A stretch of 64,000 nt of DNA from the NCBI GenBank assembly GCA_005880795.1, contig VBGP01000012.1, positions 1 through 64,000 on the forward strand. Direction: 5' to 3'. The stretch's first letter is position 1; every line of letters starts with the position of its first letter. Made by a program: the position numbers and the translations under genes. Below the pieces are notes generated by a model. The model did no database searches, was not told where the DNA came from, and saw nothing but the letters and a program-made list of their open reading frames with translations. Shown piece after piece: positions 1 through 8,476 of this stretch. Source of the stretch: Chloroflexota bacterium. GTDB taxonomy: Bacteria > Chloroflexota > Dormibacteria > Dormibacterales > Dormibacteraceae.

Positions 1-113
1 TGAGTGGTGATCTGCCCCGCCGAGGGCGACGCCACCTGGTGAGCGACCGGGGCGCCGCTCGACTGCGAGCAGGCCGCGACCAGGACGGCAAGCAACGCCA
101 ACCACCGGCTCAT
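1..113 (-). CDS. Lipoprotein, N-terminal fragment (gene runs off the window)
   Basis: Only the first 37 codons are present; the gene continues past the left edge of the window. The reverse strand reads ATG AGC CGG TGG, preceded by an AGGTGAG ribosome-binding site. The product begins with a charged residue and a hydrophobic stretch ending in VAAC-SQSS, a good lipobox, so a lipid-anchored exported protein is expected. The residues after the cysteine are low-complexity (Ser, Ala, Pro), typical of a linker. Nothing more about function can be read. It is divergent from the DUF6504-like gene, 50 bp away. Confidence 0.6.
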   Translation of the reverse strand, partial: MSRWLALLAVLVAACSQSSGAPVAHQVASPSAGQITT

Positions 114-163
114 CTCACCTTTCCAACGTCGGTCGAGCGCGAAGGTTTCGGGGTCGCGGCGAG

Positions 164-412
164 ATGACGCGGTTGCTGAAACCACCTGTCTTGATCGATG
201 TCACGCTCGACCACGGCTGCGCGCCGATTGCCATCTCGGGCGCCTTCACCGGGTCGATCGATCCTATCGCCCGCTGGAAGGTCGAGACGTCGTGGTGGAA
301 CAGGCCGGTCGTCCGCGAGTACTGGAAGGCCGTGCTCAACAACAACCTGCTGTGCGAGCTGTACCACGACCTCTCGACCAACGAGTGGTTCCTCGAGCGG
401 GTCTACGATTGA
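164..412 (+). CDS. Small DUF6504-like protein preceding dnaE2
   Basis: An 82-residue soluble protein with no signal peptide. The second half has a W-W-x-R-P-V-x-R-E-Y-W segment followed by a pattern ending in W-F-L-E-R-V-Y-D. This is the pattern I associate with the DUF6504 family, commonly found next to imuB and dnaE2 in mutagenesis cassettes of high-GC Gram-positive-like bacteria. Here dnaE2 follows on the same strand after 136 bp, supporting the match, but no imuB or imuA is visible. Assignment to the family is from memory of the motif; the molecular role is unknown. Confidence 0.6.
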   Translation: MTRLLKPPVLIDVTLDHGCAPIAISGAFTGSIDPIARWKVETSWWNRPVVREYWKAVLNNNLLCELYHDLSTNEWFLERVYD

Positions 413-416
413 AAGT

Positions 417-437
417 GCGCCCTGCGCGCGCCCGGCG
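417..437. repeat. 21-bp exact GC-rich repeat, copy 1
   Basis: A 21-base sequence containing CCCTGCGCGCGCCCGG occurs here just after the DUF6504-like stop codon and again, base for base, at 35960..35980 between argG and argH. It contains a GCGCC...GGC inverted repeat, so it could fold. Flanks differ on both sides. It is short and very GC-rich, so chance or convergent origin cannot be excluded. Confidence 0.5.
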
Positions 438-454
438 GACTGAGATTCGGCACG

Positions 455-475
455 TTTTGCGCAGAAAGCTCGCTT
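455..475 (+). repeat. Short dispersed repeat (TTTTGCGCAGAA core), copy 1
   Basis: TTTTGCGCAGAAAGCTCGCTT lies in the DUF6504-dnaE2 gap. A close match (TTTTGCGCAGAAGGCTCCTTT) occurs in reverse orientation at 23069..23089 after fpg. Both are intergenic and surrounded by further TTTTG(C/T)GCA or TGCGCAAAA words, as expected for a REP-like extragenic repeat. Two copies are too few to define a family. Confidence 0.35.
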
Positions 476-548
476 GGGACCAATCGAAACGTGCGTTTTG
501 TGCAAAGCGCGCCTTTCCGAGTCTGGCCGCAAGTCAGAAGGCTGAACG

Positions 549-3500
549 GTGACGCCTTACGTCGAGCTCCACTGCCACTCCAACTTCTCGTTCCTGGACG
601 GTGGCTCGCATCCGGCCGAGCTTGCCATGCGCGCCGCCGAGCTCGAGATGCCCGCCCTCGCCCTCACCGACCGCGGCGGCGTCTACGGGGCGGTCCGTCA
701 CCTCCAGGCCTGCCGCAAGCTCGGCGTCAAACCCATCATCGGCAGCGCCCTCGAGGTGGATGGGGACGAGCTGATCCTCATCGCGCGCAACCTCAAGGGC
801 TACTCGAACCTGTGCCGGCTGCTCAGTCTCGCCCACGCCGACCAGCCGAAGGGCGAAGCGAGGACGACGCTCGCCACCGTGGCCGAACATCGAGGTGACC
901 TCTTCTATCTCAGCCCAACCGACAGCGAGTCGCGGCTGCGTGACGTCCAGGCCGCGCTGGGCAAAGAGAGCGTCTTCAGCGAGCTGCACCATCACATGCG
1001 GCCCGAGGATCCATGGATCCTGGAAGGCCGAGCCGCGATGGCAAAGCGATGCGGCGCGCAGATCGTCGCCACCAACCAGGTCCACTATCACCTCCCCGCC
1101 AGGCGCAGGCTGCATGACGTCCTGGTCGCGATCCGGCATCGCGCCACCCTCGATGAAGCGCGCGAGCACCTATTCCCCAACTCGGAGCACCACCTCAAAG
1201 GCGGCTCGGAGATGCGTCCGCTCTTCAAGGGATATGAGGAGGCGCTGGCCACGCCCTGGGACATCACGCAGGAGTGCGATGTCGACCTCGACTTCCGCAA
1301 GGTCCGCTTTCCCGGATACCCGGTGCCCGCCGGCGAGACGCCATTCTCCTTCCTCTACAAGCTGTGCTTCGAAGGTCTCCGCGAACGGTATCGGCCCATC
1401 ACGTCGGCCGTCACGCGCCGCCTGCAGCACGAGCTGGAGGTCATCGAGAAGACGGGCCTTGCCGAGTTCTTCCTCATCAACTGGGATCTCATGCGGTTCG
1501 CCAAAGAGAGAGGAGTGCCCGGGCAGGGCCGCGGTTCGGCGGCCGACTCGATCGTCGCCTACGTCCTCGGCATCACACGCGTCGACCCCATCGAGCACAA
1601 CCTGCTCTTCGAGCGGTTCCTGCACGAAGAGATGACCAGCACGCCCGACATCGACATCGACTTCTCCACCGAACACCGCGAGCAGGTCATCCAGTACATC
1701 TACGAGAAGTACGGGTGGGAACGGACCGGGATGGTTTGCAACGTCGTCACCTTCCAGCCGCGGATGGCGATCCGGCAGGTTGGCAAGGCGCTCGGCTTCT
1801 CCGCCGAGCTGCTCGACCGGCTCGCCAAAGGTGTCGACCGCTGGTTCACCGAAGACGTCGAGGACTCGATGCTGTGGGCCGTTCCACCTCCCGACATGCG
1901 CCCGCAGAGCTGGCAGCAGTTCCTCGAGCTCTGCAGGGAGGTGATCGAGTTCCCGCGCCACCTCTCGATCCACAACGGAGGCATGCTCGTCACCGGCGAG
2001 CCGCTGGTTGACATCGCGCCGGTCGAGCCGGCCGCGATGGAGGGACGACGGGTCGTCCAGTTCAACAAGGACGACGTCGAGGACCTCGGCCTCATCAAGA
2101 TGGACATGCTCGGTCTACGCACGCTTTCGGTCGTCGCCGAGGCGCTGGACCTGATCAAGGACACGACCGGCACCAGGCCAGACCTCGACCAGCTGCAGCT
2201 GAAAGACCCGGCCGTGTTCGAGATGTGCAGCGCGGCGGACACGATCGGCGTATTCCAGATCGAGTCTCGCGCACAGATGCAGACGCTGCCCCGGACCCGG
2301 CCTCAGACCTTCAACGACCTGGTCGTCGAGGTGGCGATCATCCGGCCGGGCCCGATCCAGGGCAACGCCGTCCATCCCTACATCAGGCGCAAGCAGGGCC
2401 GTGAGCCGGTCACCTACGCGCATCCGCTGCTCGAGCCGATCCTCAAAGACACGCTGGGGGTGATCCTCTACCAGGAGCAGATCATCGAGATCGCGATGTA
2501 TGTCGCGGGCATGAGACCTGGTCACGCCGACGGTTTTCGCCGAGCGATGACGCGACACCTCAACCGGGTCGAGATGTCCTCGCTCGAAGATGAGTTCGTC
2601 GGCGGGTGCCTTGCCAACGGTGTCCCGCGCGAGGTTGCGGACCAGCTGTTCGCGGCGGTGCAGGGCTTTGCCGTCTACGGCTTCTGCCGGTCGCACGCCG
2701 CCGCTTTCGCCCGCACGTCTTACGAAACCGCCTGGATGAAGCTGCATCATCCCGTCGAGTTCGGATGCGGCCTGCTGAACAACCAGCCGATGGGTTTTTA
2801 CCACCCGAGCGTGCTGGTCGAGGACCTGAAGCGCCATGGTTTGAAGGCGCTGCCGGTCGACATCAACGTCTCCGACGTCCGATGCCTGCCCGAGCGCATC
2901 GACACCGGTCATGCCATGCGAATCGGTTTCAACTACGTCCGCGACCTCGGCGAAGAGGGTCGCAAGGCGATCGTCATCGAACGCGCCAACCAGGGACCCT
3001 ACAAATCCTTCGACGACTTTCTGGGCCGCCTCCGGGGCGGACCGATCGGTCCGAAGGCCGTCCGCAACCTGGTCATGGTGGGCGCCTTTGACGGCCTCGA
3101 GCAGCCGCGTCGCGAGCTGCTCTGGGGATGGCAGGAAAGGTGGCACGGCAAAGGCCTGCGGCGGGGCATCGACAAACAGTCCGAGCTGCGTCTCGATGGG
3201 ACCCCGCCCGCCCTACCTCACATCGACGACTTCGACGCCAACCAGCTCGAGTACCGGATCTCCGACCTCTCGACTGGACACCACCTCATCCACTTCTGCC
3301 GCGACCGTTTGCGCGAGATGGGAGCGCTGGAAAGCAACAAGCTCCCATCGATTCGCAACAATCAGCCGGTGCGGGTCGCCGGGCTCGTCATCACGCGCCA
3401 GGCGCCGAGCACGGCGAAGAAGATTCGGTTCTTCACCCTCGAAGATGAGTTCGGCCAGGTCAACGTGACGATCAAACCCGACGTCTACGAGCGATACCGT

Positions 3501-3641
3501 CAGGTCGCCAACCGGCAACCGATCCTCATCATCGACGGGGTGATGCAGCGCCAGGACGGCGTCCATTCGGTGCTGGCGACGCACATCCAGGCCCTCGCCG
3601 GCGTCCCCCGACCGACCCAGCGATCGCACGACTACCGCTGA
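549..3641 (+). CDS. dnaE2: Error-prone DNA polymerase III alpha subunit, DnaE2 type
   Basis: A 1030-residue C-family polymerase, the length of DnaE2 rather than replicative DnaE1 (usually over 1150). Starts GTG ACG CCT. N-terminal PHP domain (HCHSNFSFLDGGSHP, LALTDRGG). The palm carries the catalytic aspartates in PDIDIDFSTEHREQVIQYIYE, a DnaE2-style sequence. A helix-hairpin-helix region follows, then a C-terminal OB fold (VRVAGLVITRQ, FFTLEDEFGQVNV). In the known system DnaE2 acts with ImuA/ImuB in translesion synthesis after DNA damage. Here only a DUF6504-like gene accompanies it, so its partners must lie elsewhere or be different. Confidence 0.93.
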   Translation: MTPYVELHCHSNFSFLDGGSHPAELAMRAAELEMPALALTDRGGVYGAVRHLQACRKLGVKPIIGSALEVDGDELILIARNLKGYSNLCRLLSLAHADQPKGEARTTLATVAEHRGDLFYLSPTDSESRLRDVQAALGKESVFSELHHHMRPEDPWILEGRAAMAKRCGAQIVATNQVHYHLPARRRLHDVLVAIRHRATLDEAREHLFPNSEHHLKGGSEMRPLFKGYEEALATPWDITQECDVDLDFRKVRFPGYPVPAGETPFSFLYKLCFEGLRERYRPITSAVTRRLQHELEVIEKTGLAEFFLINWDLMRFAKERGVPGQGRGSAADSIVAYVLGITRVDPIEHNLLFERFLHEEMTSTPDIDIDFSTEHREQVIQYIYEKYGWERTGMVCNVVTFQPRMAIRQVGKALGFSAELLDRLAKGVDRWFTEDVEDSMLWAVPPPDMRPQSWQQFLELCREVIEFPRHLSIHNGGMLVTGEPLVDIAPVEPAAMEGRRVVQFNKDDVEDLGLIKMDMLGLRTLSVVAEALDLIKDTTGTRPDLDQLQLKDPAVFEMCSAADTIGVFQIESRAQMQTLPRTRPQTFNDLVVEVAIIRPGPIQGNAVHPYIRRKQGREPVTYAHPLLEPILKDTLGVILYQEQIIEIAMYVAGMRPGHADGFRRAMTRHLNRVEMSSLEDEFVGGCLANGVPREVADQLFAAVQGFAVYGFCRSHAAAFARTSYETAWMKLHHPVEFGCGLLNNQPMGFYHPSVLVEDLKRHGLKALPVDINVSDVRCLPERIDTGHAMRIGFNYVRDLGEEGRKAIVIERANQGPYKSFDDFLGRLRGGPIGPKAVRNLVMVGAFDGLEQPRRELLWGWQERWHGKGLRRGIDKQSELRLDGTPPALPHIDDFDANQLEYRISDLSTGHHLIHFCRDRLREMGALESNKLPSIRNNQPVRVAGLVITRQAPSTAKKIRFFTLEDEFGQVNVTIKPDVYERYRQVANRQPILIIDGVMQRQDGVHSVLATHIQALAGVPRPTQRSHDYR

Positions 3642-3660
3642 CCCGCAATGATGGGAGGTC

Positions 3661-4380
3661 ATGTCGCGCAAACACTGGGAAAGCCAGGCGTCGAATTGGG
3701 CGGCGTGGGCGCGCACGCCTGACTTCGACGCTTACTGGAAATACGCGCCGGCCTTTTTCGAGCTGGTGCCCCCGCCGCGAGGACGAACGCTGGAGGTCGG
3801 ATGTGGCGAGGGCCGGGTCAGCCGAGACCTCGCCAACCGCGGCCACAACGTGGTAGCGGTCGACACGTCGACCGAGTTGATCGGGCTCGCGCGCAACGCC
3901 GACCATAAAAGCGCCTACCTGCGCTGCGATGCGGCCGCGCTGCCCTTTGACACGGAATCGTTCGACCTCGCGGTCTTCTACAACTCCCTGATGGACATCG
4001 ATGACATGGAGCGCGCGGTCGTGGAGGCTGCTCGGGTCCTCCGGGTTGGTGGGACGCTCTGCGCCTGCGTCACGCATCCCACCGCAGACGCGGGTCGCTT
4101 TGAGTCGCACCTACCCAACGCTCGCTTTGTCATCGACGGCAGCTACCTTGGACCACGGCGGTGGTTCGAGGGGAAGATGGAGCGAGAGGGCTTGCGAATG
4201 CACTTCGCCGGTTGGGCTTACTCGCTGGAGGGCTATTTCGGCGCCCTCGAGCGCGCCGGTTTTGGCATCCAGGCGGTCCGTGAGCCGGCTATCGACGAGG
4301 GCAGCGTGGTCCTGCATCCGAGCGAAGAACGCTGGCGGCGCATCCCGAACTTCCTGATGTGGAAGGCTGTCAAGGCCTAA
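3661..4380 (+). CDS. Class I SAM-dependent methyltransferase
   Basis: A 239-residue protein with a Methyltransf_11-type core: motif I TLEVGCGEGRVSRDLA near residue 42, the acidic end of beta-2 in VVAVDTS, and a post-motif segment LPFDTESFDLAVFYNSLMDIDDM. ATG start preceded by GGGAGG at good spacing, 20 bp after dnaE2. The substrate cannot be told; such proteins methylate small molecules, quinones or lipids. The C-terminal third (about residues 150-239) has no recognisable specificity motif. Proximity to dnaE2 suggests co-transcription, not a functional link. Confidence 0.85.
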   Translation: MSRKHWESQASNWAAWARTPDFDAYWKYAPAFFELVPPPRGRTLEVGCGEGRVSRDLANRGHNVVAVDTSTELIGLARNADHKSAYLRCDAAALPFDTESFDLAVFYNSLMDIDDMERAVVEAARVLRVGGTLCACVTHPTADAGRFESHLPNARFVIDGSYLGPRRWFEGKMEREGLRMHFAGWAYSLEGYFGALERAGFGIQAVREPAIDEGSVVLHPSEERWRRIPNFLMWKAVKA

Positions 4381-4478
4381 ATCCCTTACTTTCTGTAGCC
4401 AGTTAGGGGCCCGATGCGCCAAGCTATTCAGCTACAGCCGAGCTTCATCGCAGCAACCCCAGAGGAAAAGGCCCCGAA

Positions 4479-5054
4479 ATGTCGATCGCCCGAGAAATCG
4501 AAGACATCGCCCGCGACCTGATCAAGCACCAGCACGACCATCCGCCGGTCCGCGATCTCAACCGCGAGGTGGAGCGCCGCCTCACCTTCGCCGACCGGGT
4601 CGCGGACGACTTTTCCCGATTGGTCGGCAGCTGGATCTTCGTCCTCGTCCAGGTCGGGATCATGGTCATCTGGATCGGGCTCAACGCGCTCAACCTGATC
4701 CACCCATGGGACAGGTACCCGTTCTTGTTCCTCAACTTCATCCTCAGCCTCGAGGTCGCGGTGTGGGTCTCAGTCGTGCTGATGGCGCTCAACCGCCTCT
4801 CGGACCGCGATCGCATCCGCGCCCAGCACGACTTCGAGCTCGACATCAAGGCCGAGGAGGAGCTCAAGGCGCTGATGAATCACCTGATGCACCAGGACGA
4901 GATCCTGCTGCAGATCGTGAACCGTCTCGACCGCGGCGACCGCGAGATGAAGCGCCTGGCGCGCCGGCTCGAGCAAGCGATCGAGTCAACCGAGCCTCCG
5001 GCCGCAAAGCCGGGCCCGACCGAGCGACCTCCGATCAGCGTCCCGGCGCCGTAG
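4479..5054 (+). CDS. DUF1003 family membrane protein
   Basis: A 191-residue protein. After a charged amphipathic N-terminus come two transmembrane helices (roughly residues 50-72 and 80-103) separated by LIHPWDRYPFLFLN, the hallmark DUF1003 hairpin, then a charged RLSDRDRIRAQHDFELDIKAEEE helix and a long probable coiled coil. The last 25 residues are Pro-rich. DUF1003 proteins have no settled function. Start supported by GAGGAAAAGG upstream. The 3' end overlaps the convergent decarboxylase gene by 20 bp. Confidence 0.85.
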   Translation: MSIAREIEDIARDLIKHQHDHPPVRDLNREVERRLTFADRVADDFSRLVGSWIFVLVQVGIMVIWIGLNALNLIHPWDRYPFLFLNFILSLEVAVWVSVVLMALNRLSDRDRIRAQHDFELDIKAEEELKALMNHLMHQDEILLQIVNRLDRGDREMKRLARRLEQAIESTEPPAAKPGPTERPPISVPAP

Positions 5055-6465
5055 CTAGAACCTTCGCGCCCATCTCGCGCACGACCTCGACGATGAGGTC
5101 GACGTCCCTCTCAGTCGTAAGCCAGTTCACGATCGCGGGCCTGAACGCAACCTTGCCGGCGTACTCCGTCGTGCCGAAGTAGACGCGGCCGTCCTCGAGC
5201 ACCATCGCGCCGATCCGGCGGTTGAGCTCATCCAGCTCGGCCTCCGGAACGTCCGGTGGATGGAACCGGAAGCAGACCACGTTCAGCGGCACCTCGGCCA
5301 GCCGCTCCAGTTCACTCGCGTCGTCGACCTGCCGCGCCACCCGCTTCGCCAGCTCGAGATGCCGCTCCACCATCGCCCGGTAACCATCGCGGCCGTAAGC
5401 CCGCAACGTGGCCCAGACCGGAAGCGCGCGAGCTCGGCGCGACATCTCGGGCACCAGGTTGCCAAACACCGGCCGCGCCAAGGCCTCTCGGCCGAGATAA
5501 GCCGCGCTCTGTGAGAACGGGCCCGCGTGCAGGCTGGCATCGCGCACGAAGACGAACCCGGTGTCATAGGGCACGTTGAGCCACTTGTGGCCGTCGACCG
5601 CCACCGAGTCGGCCTGATCGACCCCATCGACGAGATGGCGCGTCAAAGGACTCAGGGCGGCGAACAACCCGAAGGCGCCGTCGACGTGCAGCCACGCGCC
5701 GTGGTCATGAGCCAGCTCGCTTATCTCGCGCAAAGGATCGAAATCGCCAGTGTTGACGTCGCCGGCGGTTGCGATCACGATCGCGGGCTTGCCACCCAAC
5801 TGATCGAGAGCCGCTCGCAGCGCGACCAGGTCGATGCGGCCAGCAGAGTCGCGGGTCAGGATCTGCACCCTGTCTCTTCCCAAACCCAGCATCCCAAGGG
5901 CCTTGACAGCGCTCGCATGCAGGTAACCGCTCGCGAACACCGGCACCGGGGGAACGCCCCACAGGCCGTCGGCGTCGACGTCGACACCGTGCTGCAGACC
6001 GAACCACCGCCGCGCGGCCGCGAGTCCGACAAAGTTTGCGATGGTCGTGCCGGTGGTGATCACGGCGCTCCAATCGGAGGGCAGGCCGAACATCTCCTTC
6101 AGCCAGCGGGTGCTGATCTGCTCCAGGCGCGACGCCAGCGTCGAGGATGTCCAGTTGTAGGCCATCTGGTCGAGCGTCGAGGTGAGCCAATCCGCCCCAA
6201 GCGCAGCGGGCGTCACACCGCCGGTGACGAAGTGAAAGTAACGCGGCCCACTCGAGCGAACGGCGCCTTCGACCGACACCGCGACCAGCTCCGAGAGGGC
6301 GCGGAGCGATCCGACCCCCTCCTCCGGCAGCGCTTCATCCAGCTCGGGTTGTCCCGGGGCTCGCGCCGGCGAGTCGTCTAGCGACCCGAGATATTCCTCG
6401 GCCTCTCTTTCGATCAGCCGCACGGCGGCAGCGAGCTCGTCGCGATCGATCAGCGGGTCAGCCAT
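5035..6465 (-). CDS. PLP-dependent group II amino-acid decarboxylase family protein
   Basis: About 476 residues from MADPLIDRDEL; the longer ORF start at 6516 is rejected because it reads back into the upstream gene. Shows the aromatic-amino-acid / glutamate decarboxylase fold: GTTIANFVGLAAARRW for phosphate binding, HVDGAFG, and the PLP lysine in VDGHKWLNVPYDTG. The RDELAAAVRLIEREAEEYL start matches family members. It decarboxylates or otherwise processes an amino acid; the substrate cannot be read. The start overlaps the stop of the upstream membrane-protein gene by 8 bp (AATGGCTGA), implying translational coupling. Confidence 0.85.
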   Translation of the reverse strand: MADPLIDRDELAAAVRLIEREAEEYLGSLDDSPARAPGQPELDEALPEEGVGSLRALSELVAVSVEGAVRSSGPRYFHFVTGGVTPAALGADWLTSTLDQMAYNWTSSTLASRLEQISTRWLKEMFGLPSDWSAVITTGTTIANFVGLAAARRWFGLQHGVDVDADGLWGVPPVPVFASGYLHASAVKALGMLGLGRDRVQILTRDSAGRIDLVALRAALDQLGGKPAIVIATAGDVNTGDFDPLREISELAHDHGAWLHVDGAFGLFAALSPLTRHLVDGVDQADSVAVDGHKWLNVPYDTGFVFVRDASLHAGPFSQSAAYLGREALARPVFGNLVPEMSRRARALPVWATLRAYGRDGYRAMVERHLELAKRVARQVDDASELERLAEVPLNVVCFRFHPPDVPEAELDELNRRIGAMVLEDGRVYFGTTEYAGKVAFRPAIVNWLTTERDVDLIVEVVREMGAKVLATAPGR

Positions 6466-8476
6466 TCGCGACACGGTACACCGCGTAGTCACCGTCGTCG
6501 TAGACCCTCGTGCCATGCGCGTCCCAGTACGCGCGACTTGCGCCCCGCGGTATCTCCTGCGGGCCGATCATCACGTAGTCCACGCGGTATTTGCGGACAA
6601 GGTCCATCGCCGTAGGGTCGCCGTCGAGGATCTTCTTGTCGTCCGCACTCTTCTGCACGTAGTCGGCAAGCCCATAGGTCCACAGCCAGCCGGGGTAGCC
6701 GATGAGCTCGCGACGGCCGGCCAGCGTCGGGATGGGGCTGTTGTGCTCGTCGGCGACAGCGAAGAGCGCATCTGACTTCGTGTTGTGCCGCACCCAGTCC
6801 GCGACCTTGAGGCCGCCGGCGTCGGTGAACTGAACTTTGCTCACTTCGAAGTCGGACGCTCTGTAGAGATCAAGCGCTCCTGAGAATCCGAGCAGCACCA
6901 TCACGGTGACCGCGACGATGGCCGTACCCGGACCACGCTGCAGCATTCCGGCCAGCACACCGCCGACGAGCATGCTGCCGAGCAAAGCCCAGAAGATGAA
7001 GAACTTGGTGTTGTCCCACACCCACGGCTGCAGCACGATGACGTTCGGCACGAGAAACCACAGCCACATCGGCGAGAACCAGTTGGGAAACGCGGTCGGA
7101 ATCCACCGCATCAGGCCGTGGGCCGCGAGCATCGCCGGCAGCAGGAGCGACGTGTTCCAGATCCAGAACCAGGCGAAGTCAATCGGAAACAGCCACACCC
7201 CGTAGCGCTGCCAATCCGTGAACGAGAGCCAGCCCGGTTGGATGCAGTAGCGGTCGATCGACGGCAGGTCTCCGCAGACGCTCGTGTTGTCGGGCGGCCA
7301 CATCCACAACAGGATCGGAACGCCGGCCACAAGCGCGGGCACAAAGAACGCGAGCCACTCGCGCCGCCGGTTGAACAGGGCCCAGAACACCGGCAGCGCA
7401 AGCACGGTCCCGTATGCGTGCACGTGGTAGACGGGCATGACCGCGGCGATCAGCCCGGCGAATAGGAACGGCTGCCAGCCAAGCCGCTCACGCACGGCGA
7501 TCCACAACAGGACGAGCACGATCAGTGCGAGGCTGAAACCGAAAAGGGTCGAACGCTGGGGCACGATGTAGGCGAGCACGGGGTTGAGCCACTGGAGGTT
7601 GACGTTCCGGTTCAAGGTGTACTCGCGCGGCAGATGGACCAGGGCCGACATGCCGTACTGCTGAAGATCCCCCAGCAGGTAGACAAAACCAAGCCCGCCG
7701 CCCAGCAAGAAGACGAACACGGCGATGGCCGCGGCGAGACGCCCCGATGTGAAGCGGAGCGCGGCCAGGTAAATCACCCCAGGCAAGGCGAGACCCAGAG
7801 CGGCGCTGGTCGCGGTGACGGCCTGCGTGAGCGACAGCCCGAGCGGGATCAGGTCCGCTGCGAGGAAGTCGATCATGAACGGGTAGCCGAGGCGATGCCC
7901 GGGGTCGACCGGGAACTGGGGCGGAAAGTTGTGCCCGTAGGCGAACGACCCCGCAAAGCTCAGGTGCGCGGCCCAGTCGCCCCAGATGTTGACGTAGCCC
8001 GCGTACAGCCCGCTTGGCGTGTAGACCCACGCCTGGTGGAGCAGGTGGACGGTCCACGCGCCGCACACGAGCATGACGGCCAGCAGCGGCCACGGATGGC
8101 CGTTGACGCGAAGCGATGACGCCCAACGGCGTCGCGCCTCGGTCCAGTCGGAGGCGAGGCGCGCTCGCGCGATAAACAGGCCCACCGCGCCACCGACGAC
8201 CGTGACCAGGAAGCCAAGTGAGACCGTGAGCACCGTGACGTCACGCGCCAGCAGCGACACGGCGAAGCTGGTCGCGGCGACCACCATCGGACCGACGACG
8301 GCGCCGAATACGATCCGCTCTTCAAACCTGAACGGCACCCCAGAGAGATACGTGATGCCGAACCCTGCCGCCGCGCTCGCCGCGAGGAAAGCGGCGGCCG
8401 CTAGTTCCAACAGAACAGCTGCGCATGCGAGGGAGGCAGGTTCTTGCAGTTGGCGAGCCAGATCTTCGGTCCCCAC
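6458..8476 (-). CDS. Large polytopic membrane protein, glycosyltransferase GT-C-like
   Basis: Up to 672 residues with about 12 hydrophobic segments, followed by a soluble C-terminal domain (about residues 560-672, ALFAVADEHNSPIP and an end rich in Tyr, Arg and Asp). The loop WGDWAAHLSFAGSFAYGHNFPPQ after the third or fourth helix, with paired acidic and aromatic residues, resembles the first lumenal loop of GT-C glycosyltransferases. This is inferred from layout, not a firm family match. It follows the PMT gene in the same operon, with a 76-bp overlap if ATG at 8476 is used; CTG/TTG codons at 8413/8410 would reduce that. Probably exports or attaches sugars at the membrane. Confidence 0.6.
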   Translation of the reverse strand: MGTEDLARQLQEPASLACAAVLLELAAAAFLAASAAAGFGITYLSGVPFRFEERIVFGAVVGPMVVAATSFAVSLLARDVTVLTVSLGFLVTVVGGAVGLFIARARLASDWTEARRRWASSLRVNGHPWPLLAVMLVCGAWTVHLLHQAWVYTPSGLYAGYVNIWGDWAAHLSFAGSFAYGHNFPPQFPVDPGHRLGYPFMIDFLAADLIPLGLSLTQAVTATSAALGLALPGVIYLAALRFTSGRLAAAIAVFVFLLGGGLGFVYLLGDLQQYGMSALVHLPREYTLNRNVNLQWLNPVLAYIVPQRSTLFGFSLALIVLVLLWIAVRERLGWQPFLFAGLIAAVMPVYHVHAYGTVLALPVFWALFNRRREWLAFFVPALVAGVPILLWMWPPDNTSVCGDLPSIDRYCIQPGWLSFTDWQRYGVWLFPIDFAWFWIWNTSLLLPAMLAAHGLMRWIPTAFPNWFSPMWLWFLVPNVIVLQPWVWDNTKFFIFWALLGSMLVGGVLAGMLQRGPGTAIVAVTVMVLLGFSGALDLYRASDFEVSKVQFTDAGGLKVADWVRHNTKSDALFAVADEHNSPIPTLAGRRELIGYPGWLWTYGLADYVQKSADDKKILDGDPTAMDLVRKYRVDYVMIGPQEIPRGASRAYWDAHGTRVYDDGDYAVYRVANG

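Noticed and set aside
549-3641. Replicative DnaE1 as identity of the polymerase
   Set aside because: At 1030 residues it is too short, and the PDIDIDFSTEHREQVIQYIYE motif and the C-terminal GLVITRQ OB fold are of the DnaE2 type.
4391-4437. CTGTAGC / GCTACAG inverted repeat before the DUF1003 gene as an operator
   Set aside because: The arms are only 7 bp and about 31 bp apart, which is likely to occur by chance.
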